Below are positions 19,005 to 27,723 of a stretch of 64,000 nucleotides of DNA, piece by piece (positions within the stretch are counted from its first letter, which is position 1; each line of letters starts with the position of its first letter). Below the pieces are notes generated by a model. That model ran no database searches, had not been told where the DNA came from, and saw only the letters and a list, made by a program, of their open reading frames with translations. Source of the stretch: Paraglaciecola sp. 20A4 (GTDB lineage: Bacteria > Pseudomonadota > Gammaproteobacteria > Enterobacterales > Alteromonadaceae); assembly GCF_011378905.1 (NCBI RefSeq), contig NZ_WTPY01000007.1, forward strand, positions 1 to 64,000, read 5' to 3'. The translations under genes and the position numbers were made by a program.

Positions 19005-19126
19005 GCTAATTGCCTAGTACCGCTACTTAGCAATTTTTTGAGTGAGTCTTTCAAAAACATGTTGAAAATACTGATGGGGGCACTGGGTTTGCGTACCTCA
19101 ATAAATATTCTTGTTTGACACGGTTG

Positions 19127-19522
19127 CTAGATTCGGTCGTTTAGTACTGCAATAATCGGTGAATTGGTTAAACCATTTTCAGTTGCCCAAGCCGCAACGG
19201 TTTTACCGTCTGGTTCAGGTGTACTCAAGTCACTTTTTGGCATTTTCTTAACCATTAAGGTTCCGGTTTCAATTGCATCGTTTAACATGGCGGTACGGAT
19301 CAAACTGTTACCACCACAACTGATACCTGAATAATAATCTTGTAATTTAAGACGGTAATCTGACTGAACGCGTTTCATTTTTTTGCGAAGTTCGCCTTTA
19401 TCATCCGCTTTAACAATAGTGCAGATATTCTGTAATGCTTCAGCTACGTCTGCTTGAGCAGGTGCAGCAAAAACAAGAAATGTAGTGGCGATAGCGATAG
19501 AAGTTTTAACAATTTTCAACAT
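19127..19522 (-). CDS. Secreted DUF3718-type protein
   Basis: About 131 residues from the ATG at 19522, chosen over a TTG two codons earlier because GAGGAA lies six bases upstream. A signal peptide of about 24 residues ends in APAQA-D. The mature part begins with a conserved-looking block (ICTIVKADDKGELRKKMK) and has a second block around the Gly-Ile-Ser-Cys-Gly-Gly motif; the two Cys residues could form a disulfide. I recognise this as the DUF3718 type found in Shewanella and Alteromonas relatives. Function is unknown. It stands alone and ends at a terminator. Confidence 0.75.
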   Translation of the reverse strand: MLKIVKTSIAIATTFLVFAAPAQADVAEALQNICTIVKADDKGELRKKMKRVQSDYRLKLQDYYSGISCGGNSLIRTAMLNDAIETGTLMVKKMPKSDLSTPEPDGKTVAAWATENGLTNSPIIAVLNDRI

Positions 19523-19806
19523 GGTCAATTCCTCGGTTCTTAAGGTAATTTTAATCTCGTTTCGTTGAACTTATTAAACGCCATTTTGATTGATTAAAAA
19601 ATCTACAGCTCGATACTTTGGTATGATGCTCAATACCTTTATTGGCCCTTATTCTGCCTGAGCACAATTGATAGGCTCATTTATAACGGGCTTCTACAAG
19701 GACATAGATAAGAACAAGTGACTAAGGAAATGCTTAGGGACGCACAATTTAAGCGTGCGCCGCCAGTCAAGCATCACTGATGTCTAAGGACTATATGACG
19801 TGCAAG

Positions 19807-20979
19807 TTAAATGCTTAAATCAAGTAAGTTATAGTCTTTTAGCTTAGCAAGAGTATCTGGCTGCCAGCTAAAATCTGTACTCGAATGAGCAAGGGGCTTA
19901 TAACTATAGGGGGTTTCATTGGGATACTGGGCACGTCGTGCCTCAATAGCATAACCTATCGCATGTGCACGTTTTTCGATCATATCAGCATCATAAATCG
20001 CTGCCTCGCTATGTATGCCAGCTCCTTTTACATCGAGTACCGATGAGCGTTTATGAAAGCCAAAGTTAATGGTAATGCGTGGTTCAAACCCGGTATTGGC
20101 AAATGAGCCATGCACTAGTTGACGGTTGCAGATCACTACATCCCCGGCATTACATATGATAGGTAGGGCATCAGGTAGGCGCTCGCTGCCTGCATCTACA
20201 ACCATTTGCTTAATATTTTGGCGCCCTAGAACATGCGAACCTGGTACAACCCAAACGCCGTTTACAGCTGTGCTTCCGTAAGCTTGAGCCATAAAGTTAA
20301 AGCCGTGGATTTGTGCATCGAATGCTGGAGTATCCCAATGGGTATCACCGTCTTGGTGCCAAGATACTGCCGCACCTAGACCGGGCTCTTTGATAAATAA
20401 GCATTCATGAAAAGGGGCGAAATCTTCGCCATTGATAGCTTGCGCCACTTTTAATAACTCTGGATGAGCATAAGTGCGTAAACAGGCGGGTGAAAATTGT
20501 AATGAGCCTAGCAGTACAAAAGGTGACTCTTCTGGGGCATCGATTGCTGCCGTTGGTTCAAATAGTTTGACTTGGTGTCGGCCATTGGCAATAGGGGTGC
20601 CTCCAAGCGGATCACCAAGCGGCTTAGCCCACAACAAATTAGGGGCTTTACAATCTACCCCGAGAGCGGTCTCACCCTTAGCGTTAACCTTATCACCGTT
20701 CTTAACGGCAAAGCGTTGCTTTAACTGGGTTAGGTCTTGTTCAATATCGCTCAACTCTTGTGCATCCAGCACGTTTTCAAAGATATAAAAACCGTATTTA
20801 AGGTACGCCGCACGAATCTCACTGCTTAGCTGCCCGTCGGCTTCAAACAATATTGGTCCTCGGTTTGGCAGTTCAAGGGATTTTTGCTGGCCGTCGATCA
20901 GGTATTGACGCATCGCGTCAGCGTCGTTGCCATAGTGGGCCGCGCAGGCTTCGATAGAATCGCTAATGTCTGTGAACAT
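19807..20979 (-). CDS. Phytanoyl-CoA dioxygenase (PhyH) family protein
   Basis: 390 residues, a Fe(II)/2-oxoglutarate-dependent oxygenase. The metal triad is visible: His208-x-Asp210 in SWHQDGD and His290 in LVHGSF; Arg301, 11 residues on, is placed to bind 2-oxoglutarate. PhyH members hydroxylate acyl-CoAs, small amines and natural products, so the substrate is not predictable. The gene is divergent from a TetR regulator (21102), and a 10-bp palindrome lies in the shared 122-bp region. That suggests induction by its substrate. Nothing around it indicates a biosynthetic cluster. Confidence 0.87.
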   Translation of the reverse strand: MFTDISDSIEACAAHYGNDADAMRQYLIDGQQKSLELPNRGPILFEADGQLSSEIRAAYLKYGFYIFENVLDAQELSDIEQDLTQLKQRFAVKNGDKVNAKGETALGVDCKAPNLLWAKPLGDPLGGTPIANGRHQVKLFEPTAAIDAPEESPFVLLGSLQFSPACLRTYAHPELLKVAQAINGEDFAPFHECLFIKEPGLGAAVSWHQDGDTHWDTPAFDAQIHGFNFMAQAYGSTAVNGVWVVPGSHVLGRQNIKQMVVDAGSERLPDALPIICNAGDVVICNRQLVHGSFANTGFEPRITINFGFHKRSSVLDVKGAGIHSEAAIYDADMIEKRAHAIGYAIEARRAQYPNETPYSYKPLAHSSTDFSWQPDTLAKLKDYNLLDLSI

Positions 20980-21032
20980 GATGTATCCTTATATGTAAAT
21001 ATTTAGTTAACGAAGCTATTCTTAATCCTTTG

Positions 21033-21057
21033 TAAATTTTATGCAATATAAAATTTA
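21033..21057. promoter_or_regulatory. Candidate TetR operator between phyH-like and tetR genes
   Basis: Perfect 10-bp inverted repeat TAAATTTTAT/ATAAAATTTA with a 5-base spacer in the divergent intergenic region. Its position suits an autoregulatory operator for the TetR protein at 21102, controlling both genes. AT-rich palindromes also arise by chance near promoters. Confidence 0.5.
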
Positions 21058-21101
21058 ATATATGTTAAAGTTTACTGTGTGGAACATATGAGCTAGATGT
21101 T

Positions 21102-21779
21102 ATGAAACCAGTTAGAGCGCAGGGCGGAGTGGCAACACGCACCGCCAACAAATTGAAACGCAAACAAACTATCCTCAATACAGCTAGGGATATTATTGCT
21201 AGTGGCGGGTACGCCTGTTTCACCCTTGCTGAATTGGCCAGTCAAGCAAATGTGACAGTGCCAACCATACATAATTTAATTGGCAATAAATCTGAGGTGC
21301 TTAAACAGTTGGTAGTAGACATGGTCGAGCGCACTGAAAAGGTGCTATCTTCCACCGCTTTTAGCGATCCTATTTCAGCCGTAGAGTCATTCACTGACAA
21401 TTTAATGTCGCTTTATCAAGATGATGAAGCTTTTTACAAAGCGGCATTTGTAATTGGTGAACAAGAATCCATGTTCGAACATGGACATTCAGGTGGTATT
21501 TTTAAAAAGTCACTTAAGCTTGCATATCAGGTTTGCCTTGATGCAAAAGAACATGGTTTCCTCGCTGGAAACATCAATAGCGAATTGCTCGCTGATAGGC
21601 TATTTGCTAATCAACGAATTGCACGTTACGACTGGATGCACGGCTATATAAATTTGTCTGAGTATCGATGTCAGATGATTTGCGGCATGTTGTTAACGTT
21701 TTCTGCTGATGCAACGGACCAATATCGCCCAATACTGATAGCCAAAATTAGTCATATCTTCGCACAAAGCGCTAAATAA
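21102..21779 (+). CDS. TetR-family regulator divergent from the PhyH dioxygenase
   Basis: 225 residues. The N-terminal DNA-binding domain (about 15-65) has a helix-turn-helix, LAELASQANVTVPTIHNLIGNK, preceded by a basic stretch; the C-terminal part is a helical ligand and dimer domain without recognisable motifs. Divergent placement and the palindrome at 21033-21057 suggest that it represses the dioxygenase and itself. The ligand is unknown. Confidence 0.85.
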   Translation: MKPVRAQGGVATRTANKLKRKQTILNTARDIIASGGYACFTLAELASQANVTVPTIHNLIGNKSEVLKQLVVDMVERTEKVLSSTAFSDPISAVESFTDNLMSLYQDDEAFYKAAFVIGEQESMFEHGHSGGIFKKSLKLAYQVCLDAKEHGFLAGNINSELLADRLFANQRIARYDWMHGYINLSEYRCQMICGMLLTFSADATDQYRPILIAKISHIFAQSAK

Positions 21780-22582
21780 TAACGGTGTTTACTAGGATGG
21801 TTAATATCCTGCTTAAGCACACGGTAATACACGTGAATACAGTTTAGGTCAATCGAGATGAAAGATAATCAACCACTGGTTTTTAGATAGGGATTTTCTC
21901 GGTAGGGCCTACACCATTGCAACAAAATTAAAGCGTAATTAATCAACTTATTACCTAGTGTAAATAATCTAAACATAACAGCAATACGACAATTCAAATT
22001 GCGCGCTTTATACTGGCCTTCCCAATTAATTTATTAAAGCATGCATCTAGCCCTCAAACCGCCTGCAAAGAAGTTTCACGATTTTTGGGTATGGATATAA
22101 CCGCTACGGTAAGACGGTCATTACCGACGCTTGACGGGCAATCCAGTGCAACAATTCTAAAACATTTAAAGGTAGTCTAAATTGTTTCTTAAACGACATA
22201 CCTAATTTGATCGTTATCATGTTCGTAAACAGTAATGCTCTTTAACCATAATATGGCATATGCCATATGCCATATGCCGTTGTTTTAATTATCATCAGTA
22301 GGTTAAAAGAGACATCTGTTTTAACTCGTCCTCGAATGAACGTTTAAATATCAGCAGAGTATGAGTGCCGCTCTACTATGATCAAGTGGCAGAAAGATCT
22401 AGACGATTGGGCGCATTTCTTTTATACATTAAAGGGGGGGTATTTGAGTAATATGCTTAATGGGGTGTCAAGTAAAGGTATCTTGCTTGATGAAAAATTA
22501 TTTGCGCGAACAGTAATTCAACTCAAATCCCAAATGACGAAAGACGCCTCAGCGACTACACCAAAACGGATATATGTGTGAA
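21780..22582. other. Gene-poor interval
   Basis: About 800 bp without a gene I can support, apart from the CATATGC repeat (22257-22278). A 67-codon frame at 22378-22581 lacks a ribosome-binding site and recognisable sequence. The interval may carry the promoter of the binding-protein gene at 22583 and perhaps decayed DNA. Confidence 0.5.
22257..22278. repeat. Three tandem copies of CATATGC
   Basis: Three head-to-tail heptamers CATATGC plus one C; each copy contains the palindrome GCATATGC or CATATG. They lie about 300 bp upstream of the binding-protein gene. They could be a slippage-prone tract or a protein-binding array. Confidence 0.85.
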
Positions 22583-23329
22583 ATGAAACAATATTTACAG
22601 GTTTGTGTATATGTTCTAATTGGTTTTTTGCCTGCGTACTCATTTGCGGATACCTTTAGCGCTCATTGTCGTAATTATCCGCCTGATTTATTCTTTGATG
22701 GAAATAAGTGCGTTGGTATCATACCGGAGCTGGTTACAGATATCTTTAGTGACCTTGGGCATGATATTATCTGGTTAAACGCACCGTGGAGTCGCTCCTA
22801 TCGAGAAGCTGAAAAAGGCAATGTAGACTTGATGATCCGTCATTCAATGATTCCAGAGCGACGATCTGTTTTGCTTCCAATTACCTACGGCTACGATATT
22901 CGATCCCTTTCTTTTTATAAATCGCCAAATTTTAAAGGTGATATAAAATCTTATGAGGATTTAGAGAAAGTTAATGTCGGTGCTATTAGAGGCGCGTATT
23001 ATTCCCCCCGTTTTTCGAATATTGTCCCAGTAACACTCACGTTAGTGGGCGAAACGAAGCAGTTATTAGAGATGCTCGAACGTGAGCGAATTGATATAGC
23101 AGTAACATCAGTGTCCCAAAGTGCAGCGTTATTTGCAGCACGTTTTGAGAAGGCTACTTTTGTTGACAGCTTTATTAATCATTTTTACATCAGTATTCCT
23201 AAAAAATCCAAAGCGGTCGGTATTTATGATGCTGTGTCTGAACGAATGTTGGAATACCGAAAAAGTGGCAAAATAAATCAATATTTTGAACGATATGGAG
23301 CTAAGCCGCCGCAGCAAATTTATGAATGA
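22583..23329 (+). CDS. Periplasmic binding protein, SBP family 3 (orphan)
   Basis: About 248 residues from the ATG at 22583; an upstream in-frame ATG at 22574 only adds three residues before the signal peptide. The signal sequence (about 22 residues, ending YSFA-D) directs it to the periplasm. The remainder has the two-lobed amino-acid-binding-protein pattern, with early motifs VGIIPELVTDIF and APWSRSYREAEKGNVDLMI. No permease or ATPase genes are adjacent, so it is an orphan that may feed a distant transporter or act as a sensor. A similar protein occurs at 42564. Confidence 0.75.
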   Translation: MKQYLQVCVYVLIGFLPAYSFADTFSAHCRNYPPDLFFDGNKCVGIIPELVTDIFSDLGHDIIWLNAPWSRSYREAEKGNVDLMIRHSMIPERRSVLLPITYGYDIRSLSFYKSPNFKGDIKSYEDLEKVNVGAIRGAYYSPRFSNIVPVTLTLVGETKQLLEMLERERIDIAVTSVSQSAALFAARFEKATFVDSFINHFYISIPKKSKAVGIYDAVSERMLEYRKSGKINQYFERYGAKPPQQIYE

Positions 23330-23535
23330 ACTTAGTGTTTGAATATAGGTGTTAATACTAGGAACATTATTTTGCTGGTTATCAGGCAAACTACTTGAAA
23401 ATAGAGTTAGCCTTACTACAGGGGACTGCTGATTTCTATGCGTTATACATTTTGCCATCAAGACCAACAGGATATCATTCACCCAGTTGTTGTTGCTTGG
23501 CACGGCCTCCAGAAAATTTCAGCGATACTGAATAA

Positions 23536-24729
23536 CTATTTCCGATCTTTGAACTTCAGCGTAACGAAAAATAATATAAAGTAGCAGCCAAACGCAAACC
23601 AATAGGGCAGCGCGCCATCTATCGAATACAGATAGGTGCCTAATAACGGGCCTACGGTGAAGCCTAATGGAGGACATGCGCCAGCGACACCAGCGACGGC
23701 ACCTTGCTCTTCAGATGATACAGCAACTGAGGCCCCAGCCATAAAGCCGGGTCCGGCCAATCCCATTCCTGAGCCCAAAATACACATGGCTAGCATGTAC
23801 ATATTCTGTGTTTCGCTGATAGCCATAATGGCAAACGCGACCATCATCATGGGCATTGATATTCTAAGCAGAACGAACGGTCTCACAGAAAGCCGCGGTA
23901 TGACCAACAATTGCACGAGCAAAGCTGCGGCGGCTGAGAACATCATACTAATACCGACAATTTTTGCCGTTTGGGTGCCATCGAGCCCTAGCATATCTTG
24001 AAAACGAAAGGCGATCGTTTGCTGCACAATAGCAAACCCCATAAAGAGCATTACACCCGCCACCACCAATGGAAAAATTCTAGGGTCGGTGTACTTAAGC
24101 TTTTGTGTCTTTCGAATATGGATAGGTTTGGGTAAAACGGGTAGGGCGTAAACAGCGAGTACCCCGGCAGCCACCGTTAACAACACCGAAAAATATAGGG
24201 GGGTGATCAAGCTAATACCAGCAAGTAAGCCCCCTATAGCGGGCCCTAATATAGATCCAATGTTAGTTGCCGCTCCAAGTGCCCCCATGCCCTTTATACG
24301 ATCTTTTACGGTGGTAATATCCGCCATATAAGCATTTGCAGAGGGGGAAACCGCAGCCATAACGGTAGCATTTGCTACGCGAGTAGCAATCAAAAGAACG
24401 AGGGCAACGATAGGGATAAGATACCCCAGTAAAGCGGCTTGAAACACACCGGCAAACAGCATAGTGCCTGCCGAGTAACCAAACAAACCAATTAACAGCA
24501 CCTTTCGTCTACCCCATGCATCGCTGGCACGGCCCCAAAGAGGGCTGATCAGAAATATGGTCAATGAAGACGACGAAATAATGGCGCCAATTTGCACTTC
24601 TACCAAACCAATTTCGCGTCCTAAAGGCGCAAGTATGGCGAACAATACAGTTTGTGCAAAACCCATAGCAGCCACGGCGAGAAGCAGAGTACGTTTAGCT
24701 AAGGCAGTGGATGCTTGAGTCTGGTTCAT
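23536..24729 (-). CDS. MFS multidrug-type efflux transporter (DHA1)
   Basis: About 397 residues, 12 predicted membrane segments. The loop between helices 2 and 3 carries the MFS signature GRASDAWGRRKVLL, and helix 5 carries an antiporter-like GPAIGG motif. It is probably a proton-driven drug or metabolite exporter. Start: GTG at 24738 or ATG at 24729; I chose the ATG. It is the last gene of the tetR-OYE-MFS unit, so its substrate is likely linked to the OYE enzyme or to the TetR ligand. Confidence 0.85.
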   Translation of the reverse strand: MNQTQASTALAKRTLLLAVAAMGFAQTVLFAILAPLGREIGLVEVQIGAIISSSSLTIFLISPLWGRASDAWGRRKVLLIGLFGYSAGTMLFAGVFQAALLGYLIPIVALVLLIATRVANATVMAAVSPSANAYMADITTVKDRIKGMGALGAATNIGSILGPAIGGLLAGISLITPLYFSVLLTVAAGVLAVYALPVLPKPIHIRKTQKLKYTDPRIFPLVVAGVMLFMGFAIVQQTIAFRFQDMLGLDGTQTAKIVGISMMFSAAAALLVQLLVIPRLSVRPFVLLRISMPMMMVAFAIMAISETQNMYMLAMCILGSGMGLAGPGFMAGASVAVSSEEQGAVAGVAGACPPLGFTVGPLLGTYLYSIDGALPYWFAFGCYFILFFVTLKFKDRK

Positions 24730-24766
24730 AGTGTTCACTTGTGAGTTTGGCTTTTACGATTTAGTC

Positions 24767-25870
24767 TTAAGACAGAGTCGTAAGCGCTTCGCCTGAGTAT
24801 TGCTCGAGTTCTTCAAGCTTACCGTCACGAATTTTATTGGCCCAATTAGGATCTTGTATCAAGGCACGACCAACCGCAACTAAGTCAAACTCACCTTTGT
24901 CCATCCGTTCAATCAAGTCATCGATTGAACGTGTATTTGAGCCTTTACCCGCAAAGGCACTGAAGAAATCTTCATTTAACCCTACAGAGCCTACCGTGAT
25001 TGTGGGTTTACCAGTAAGTTTTTTAGTCCATCCGGCTAGGTTAAGTGAGCTATTGTCGAACTCATTTTCCCAATAGCGGCGTGTGGAACAATGGAATATA
25101 TCTACTCCAGCTTCATTCAGTGGCGTTAAAAATTCTTCAAGTAGCTGCGGCGTTTCAGCCAATCTGGCGGTGTAATCTTGCTGCTTCCACTGTGAATAGC
25201 GAAATACAATCGGGAAATCAGGCGAGGTCGCTTCGCGGATACGCTTGATAATCTCTACAGCAAGGCGACTACGATTAGCCATGCTGCCGCCCCATTCATC
25301 GGTACGCTGATTCGTGCCACTCCAAAAGAACTGATCAATTAAGTAACCGTGAGCACCATGAATTTCAACGCCATCGAAACCAATGCGCATCGCATCAGCC
25401 GCTGCGTTAGCAAAGCCACTTATAACGGTTTCAATTTGCGCGGCCGTCATGGGTTCAGACACTTGTTTACCTGGAGCAAGCAAACCTGAAGGACCGACAC
25501 TGGGCAACTCTGGATAAGGTGCTTTCTTAGGTGAACGGGCCATACCCACGTGCCAAAGTTGAGGCATAATTTTACCGCCTGCACCGTGTACTGCTTTAAC
25601 AGTTTTTTCCCAACCTGCAAGGGCTTGCTCACCGTGAATTTGTGGAATGCGTTCACCCATGGTCGCAACAGGGTCGTTAATGGTGGTGCCTTCAGTAATA
25701 ATTAGGCCAGTTCCACCTTCTGCGCGGCGACGATAATAGTCAGCCACATCATTGGTAGGAATACCACCAGGTGAAAACTCACGGGTCATTGGAGCCATCA
25801 CAATACGATTAGGAAGGGTCAAGCCTTTAAGGCTGAACGGATTAAATAACGCATCTACATTTTTACTCAT
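24767..25870 (-). CDS. Old Yellow Enzyme family NADH:flavin oxidoreductase
   Basis: 367 residues, a TIM-barrel FMN oxidoreductase. The N-terminal PNRIVMAPMTR motif (20-30) contacts FMN; His171 and His174 in EIHGAHGYL form the substrate-binding pair, and Tyr176 is the likely proton donor. It reduces activated C=C bonds in enones, or nitro compounds and quinones, with NAD(P)H. AAGGAT precedes the ATG. It sits between a TetR regulator upstream and an exporter downstream on the same strand, as expected of an electrophile-detoxification operon. Confidence 0.9.
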   Translation of the reverse strand: MSKNVDALFNPFSLKGLTLPNRIVMAPMTREFSPGGIPTNDVADYYRRRAEGGTGLIITEGTTINDPVATMGERIPQIHGEQALAGWEKTVKAVHGAGGKIMPQLWHVGMARSPKKAPYPELPSVGPSGLLAPGKQVSEPMTAAQIETVISGFANAAADAMRIGFDGVEIHGAHGYLIDQFFWSGTNQRTDEWGGSMANRSRLAVEIIKRIREATSPDFPIVFRYSQWKQQDYTARLAETPQLLEEFLTPLNEAGVDIFHCSTRRYWENEFDNSSLNLAGWTKKLTGKPTITVGSVGLNEDFFSAFAGKGSNTRSIDDLIERMDKGEFDLVAVGRALIQDPNWANKIRDGKLEELEQYSGEALTTLS

Positions 25871-25894
25871 GTTTTATCCTTTTAATTTTTCAAT

Positions 25895-26536
25895 TCAATA
25901 GGGTGAGTTAATTCGTTTAACCGCTTCGAGTTCGCTCGGTTCGGCGCTTACAGCGCGTATTAAAGAACGGATCATCACTGCGGCTAATTCGTCAATTTCT
26001 CGGGTAACTCCCAGTAAATGAGCTAAATGTAATGAGATTAGGCCGTGTAAACCTGCCCACAGTACATAACAAATATTTATGGGATCGCCCGTCATGCAGC
26101 CTGCTGCTAGGCCATTATTAACGATGCGGCGCATAGGTTCGCCACTGCGTAATATTTCTGCTTCAAGTTCACTATATTGAGACGGTTCAGGCTGAGCGAC
26201 GGTATACATGACGCGATAAGAATCTGGATTCTCAATGGCAAAATGAAAATAGGCACGGCATAGCGCTTCTAATTGCTTACTAGGATTCAGTTCTTGCATT
26301 AACGCCCCTTCAAGGGCGTCAGCAATTCGGCCAAACTCCCTTTGGCGAAGCGCAGCAAGAATGTCCGCCTTGTTTTTAAAATACCGATAGGGTGTCGTAC
26401 GACTGCAACTTAAATCGGCTGCCAATCCCCGTAAGGAGATCCCATCAACGCCATGTTTGGCAAAAGACGTCAGCGCGTGATCGCACATACGGTTGCGAAA
26501 ACACTGTATTTCATCATCTGATAATACTTTAGGCAT
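25895..26536 (-). CDS. TetR-family regulator of the OYE/MFS operon
   Basis: 213 residues. The HTH (about 27-58) includes GISLRGLAADLSCSRTTPYRYF; the C-terminal half looks like the WHG-type ligand domain. It is the first gene of the operon with OYE (25870) and MFS (24729), and the palindrome ATTGACACTGTCAAT upstream overlaps its -35 element. I infer autorepression relieved by an electrophile or drug. Confidence 0.87.
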   Translation of the reverse strand: MPKVLSDDEIQCFRNRMCDHALTSFAKHGVDGISLRGLAADLSCSRTTPYRYFKNKADILAALRQREFGRIADALEGALMQELNPSKQLEALCRAYFHFAIENPDSYRVMYTVAQPEPSQYSELEAEILRSGEPMRRIVNNGLAAGCMTGDPINICYVLWAGLHGLISLHLAHLLGVTREIDELAAVMIRSLIRAVSAEPSELEAVKRINSPY

Positions 26537-26647
26537 GAAAACTCTTGGCTGATTGTTGTTAGCACATCATCGGCATACGTTTCTTTTTAACACACCCTGA
26601 CTGGTATCCCTCGGATGAAGATGATTTAACCTAGGCTGAGAGCCCAC

Positions 26648-26675
26648 ATAATATATTTTATATTGACACTGTCAA
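26648..26675 (-). promoter_or_regulatory. Sigma-70 promoter of the tetR-OYE-MFS operon
   Basis: On the minus strand, -35 TTGACA (26675-26670) and -10 TATTAT (26653-26648) with a 16-bp spacer, about 110 bp upstream of the TetR start. The -35 hexamer is perfect. Confidence 0.6.
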
Positions 26676-26676
26676 T
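26662..26676. promoter_or_regulatory. Candidate TetR operator ATTGACA-C-TGTCAAT
   Basis: A perfect 15-bp odd-centred palindrome that covers the -35 element of the tetR-OYE-MFS promoter. Bound repressor would block RNA polymerase. Otherwise 26537-26930 holds nothing I can call a gene. Confidence 0.6.
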
Positions 26677-26930
26677 TTTAAAAACATTATGGCGCTAAAT
26701 AATAAAATGTTGAAAGTATTTAGAGCCGAATATGCGTAGCGTGCGAGCTGATCAAATTTGGACCATCAATTTTAAGGGGCAAAATCGAGGGAACTAAAAT
26801 AAGAACTTTTTTTAAGTATCTTCGTATCATAATGGTATCAAGTGAGAGCGAATGAGCAGCTAAATGGGTCACAGTCTCGTGCTTGGCAATCATCTTAGAA
26901 CTCATTTTAGTACTCATATAAGGACCTACA

Positions 26931-27584
26931 ATGAAATCTGTATTAGCAAAATTTGTTTCGGTATTTTTAACCCTTTTTATCGCTGGGTGTTCAGTAGTTG
27001 GTCATAACGGAGTCGCCTCGGCACCTTATACGCTGCTAAAATCCGATGATAGCGAAAAAATAGAGGTGCGTAATTACGCTTCAATGGTATGGGTATCAAC
27101 GAGCATGTCACAGGGGAGCGGGAGTAGTGCGTTTAGAAAATTGTTTGCTTACATTGGTGGTGAAAACGAAGGAGCGACAGAGATAACCATGACTGCGCCA
27201 GTTATTATGAGCGATAAAGAGTCGTCAGGAAAGGGCACTAAAATTGCCATGACGGCCCCGGTATTTATGGACGATAATGCGTTAGCTGCTAATGGCAACG
27301 CAGTGATGTCATTCGTTATGCCCAATGATTTCACTTTGCAAACAACCCCTAAGCCTACCAATACGGATGTTGTAGTAAGCGAGGTCAAAAATTACAAAGT
27401 GGCGGTAATTGAATTTAGTGGCAGACTTAGCGACAGTAATATCAAAAAATATACAGAACGTTTAACTAACTGGATAGATACCCATGGTTACACCGCCATA
27501 AGTACTGCTATTAAAGCCGGCTATAATGGGCCGTTCACCATTCCTATGTTTCGTAAAAACGAACTACTGATAGAGATTAAATAG
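26931..27584 (+). CDS. SOUL-family heme-binding lipoprotein
   Basis: 217 residues. The signal peptide ends in a lipobox (LFIAGC, lipid-modified Cys20), so it should be anchored in a membrane facing the periplasm. The mature domain is of the SOUL/HBP type, with the EVRNYASMVWVSTS start and two copies of a MTAPVxM motif characteristic of that family. Members bind heme or other tetrapyrroles in animals; the bacterial role is poorly known. AAGGAC precedes the ATG. Single gene. Confidence 0.85.
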   Translation: MKSVLAKFVSVFLTLFIAGCSVVGHNGVASAPYTLLKSDDSEKIEVRNYASMVWVSTSMSQGSGSSAFRKLFAYIGGENEGATEITMTAPVIMSDKESSGKGTKIAMTAPVFMDDNALAANGNAVMSFVMPNDFTLQTTPKPTNTDVVVSEVKNYKVAVIEFSGRLSDSNIKKYTERLTNWIDTHGYTAISTAIKAGYNGPFTIPMFRKNELLIEIK

Positions 27585-27723
27585 TGATGGGGGCTAGCGT
27601 CTATCGTAGGTTTAAGTCACGCGACGTGTAACCTACAGCCTGATATTACTAAGCGAGTATTGATACGTATCAGTTCATTATTGCAAATAATTGATTACAC
27701 TCTATAAACAAGTGATGTACTAG

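Noticed and set aside
22378-22581. 67-codon frame before the binding-protein gene
   Set aside because: No ribosome-binding site, no recognisable sequence; it overlaps the next gene's upstream ATG by chance.
26720-26917. 65-codon minus-strand frame
   Set aside because: No family resemblance and it occupies the upstream region of the SOUL gene.
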